DNA of 8,528 nucleotides from Anaerolineae bacterium (GTDB lineage Bacteria > Chloroflexota > Anaerolineae > UBA1429), in contig JAFGLK010000093.1 of NCBI GenBank assembly GCA_016928125.1, positions 1 through 8,528 of the forward strand. Reading direction: 5' to 3'. Made by a program: the position numbers and the translations under genes. Below, piece by piece: positions 8,095 through 8,528 of the stretch. Numbering within the stretch: the first letter of the stretch is position 1; each line of letters opens with the position of its first letter. The notes below the pieces were generated by a model, which had not been told where the DNA came from, searched no databases, and saw only the letters and a list, made by a program, of their open reading frames with translations.

Positions 8095-8114
8095 CTGCGC
8101 GGAGGAACGCGCAG
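8095..8114. repeat. Small inverted repeat in the intergenic region before the creatininase-family gene
   Basis: CTGCGCG (8095-8101) pairs with CGCGCAG (8108-8114) around GAGGAA. It sits just upstream of a TTGACA hexamer, so it could be an operator, but a chance GC-rich dyad is equally possible. A purine-rich, SD-like sequence lies in and beside the loop, but no plausible gene starts after it. Confidence 0.3.
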
Positions 8115-8117
8115 GAT

Positions 8118-8146
8118 TTGACAAGGGCCACGTTGTGTGTGACCAT
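8118..8146 (+). promoter_or_regulatory. Possible promoter for the creatininase-family gene
   Basis: A perfect -35 hexamer TTGACA (8118-8123) is followed 17 nt later by GACCAT (8141-8146), a poor -10 that keeps only the A at position 2 and the T at position 6. The placement after a strong terminator and 45 nt before a start codon makes a promoter here sensible. The weak -10 makes the exact call uncertain. Confidence 0.35.
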
Positions 8147-8186
8147 GGTCCTTGTGCCGCGGCTTGCGGCAGACTTGAGAGGACCA
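8146..8186 (+). promoter_or_regulatory. Two-tier leader hairpin overlapping the creatininase-family RBS
   Basis: The outer stem pairs 8146-8152 (TGGTCCT) with 8180-8186 (AGGACCA). The inner stem pairs 8155-8160 (TGCCGC) with 8166-8171 (GCGGCA). The outer stem includes part of the GAGAGGA Shine-Dalgarno sequence (8177-8183), which sits 7-8 nt before the ATG at 8191. If transcribed whole, it could limit ribosome access. Confidence 0.4.
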
Positions 8187-8190
8187 CGCC

Positions 8191-8528
8191 ATGCTCTACG
8201 ACGCCACTGCCACGATGTCCGATCTTGCGCAGGCTGCTCTCGATGTCGCTGTAATCCCCATCGGGGCCGTCGAGCAGCACTCCGGCCATCTCCCCTTGGG
8301 TACGGATTGGCTCGCGGCGCAGGCGCTGTCGCGGCGGGTGGCTGAGCGGCTCGCGCGAGAGCGACAGGTCTATCTGGCGCCCGCCCTCCCGTTCAGCCTG
8401 AGCCAGTGCCACGGACCCGCCTCAGGCACAGTATGGCTCAAGCCAACCACCCTGGCGCAGGTCGTGCGGGAGATGGTGCTGGCCCTGTATGCGCAAGACC
8501 TGCGATGCATCCTCGTGATCAACGGCCA
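8191..8528 (+). CDS. Creatininase-family metal-dependent amidohydrolase, 3' partial
   Basis: The open frame runs from the ATG at 8191 to the window end (112 full codons). Residues 21-39 read VIPIGAVEQHSGHLPLGTD, the family signature. Glu28, His30 and Asp39 keep the spacing of the metal ligands Glu34, His36 and Asp45 of Pseudomonas creatininase. LAPALPFSLSQCHGPASGTVWLKPTTL (62-88) matches the usual region with the His/Gly-Thr turn, though CHGPASGT replaces the common HxxFPGT. The last codons read ILVING plus CA, the start of the NGH motif that supplies further metal ligands beyond the window. The family includes creatinine amidohydrolase, the mycofactocin peptidase MftE and formamide hydrolases of riboflavin/F420 synthesis, so the substrate cannot be told. 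A GAGAGGA ribosome binding site supports the start. The gene lies after a strong terminator and is probably a separate transcription unit unrelated to the Clp genes. Confidence 0.85.
   Translation, partial: MLYDATATMSDLAQAALDVAVIPIGAVEQHSGHLPLGTDWLAAQALSRRVAERLARERQVYLAPALPFSLSQCHGPASGTVWLKPTTLAQVVREMVLALYAQDLRCILVING

Noticed and set aside
8118..8345. Small open frame starting TTG at 8118
   Set aside because: It overlaps the creatininase-family gene in another frame, is Arg/Cys-rich with no recognisable features, and its start is the -35-like TTGACA.

Overview
The window reads as a protein quality-control and heat-shock cluster from a GC-rich bacterium. All genes lie on the plus strand. A MerR-type HspR repressor, a bacterial eRF1-like (baeRF/Vms1-type) protein and separate ClpB and ClpC unfoldases together fit Chloroflexota best. 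That placement rests on gene content and protein style, not on a database search, so it is tentative.

Layout: (1) 2-1093, the C-terminal part of an exported HtrA/DegP-family serine protease, whose N-terminus lies before the window. (2) 1138-1566, an HspR-like repressor. (3) 1563-2645, an eRF1-like protein with an archaeal-type four-cysteine zinc site; its ATG overlaps the hspR stop codon (ATGA). (4) A 12-bp hairpin at 2654-2681, then a ClpB disaggregase at 2728-5349, best started at a GTG. (5) A 128-nt gap with a GC-rich hairpin and a second perfect dyad, then a ClpC-type unfoldase at 5478-7976. (6) A strong rho-independent terminator at 8004-8046 closes the block. (7) A 144-nt intergenic region leads to the first 112 codons of a creatininase-family metal hydrolase, cut by the window end.

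How the genes may work together: HtrA would degrade misfolded protein outside the cytoplasm and ClpB would dissolve aggregates with DnaK. ClpC, which carries an LGF loop where ClpP-partner ATPases dock, would feed substrates to ClpP. The eRF1-like protein probably acts on peptidyl-tRNA or stalled ribosomes, which would link translation rescue to unfolding and proteolysis under one heat-shock regulator. The protein families are clear from sequence; the functional coupling is inference from gene order and the ATGA overlap. No tRNA, rRNA, CRISPR array, insertion sequence or integrase was seen.
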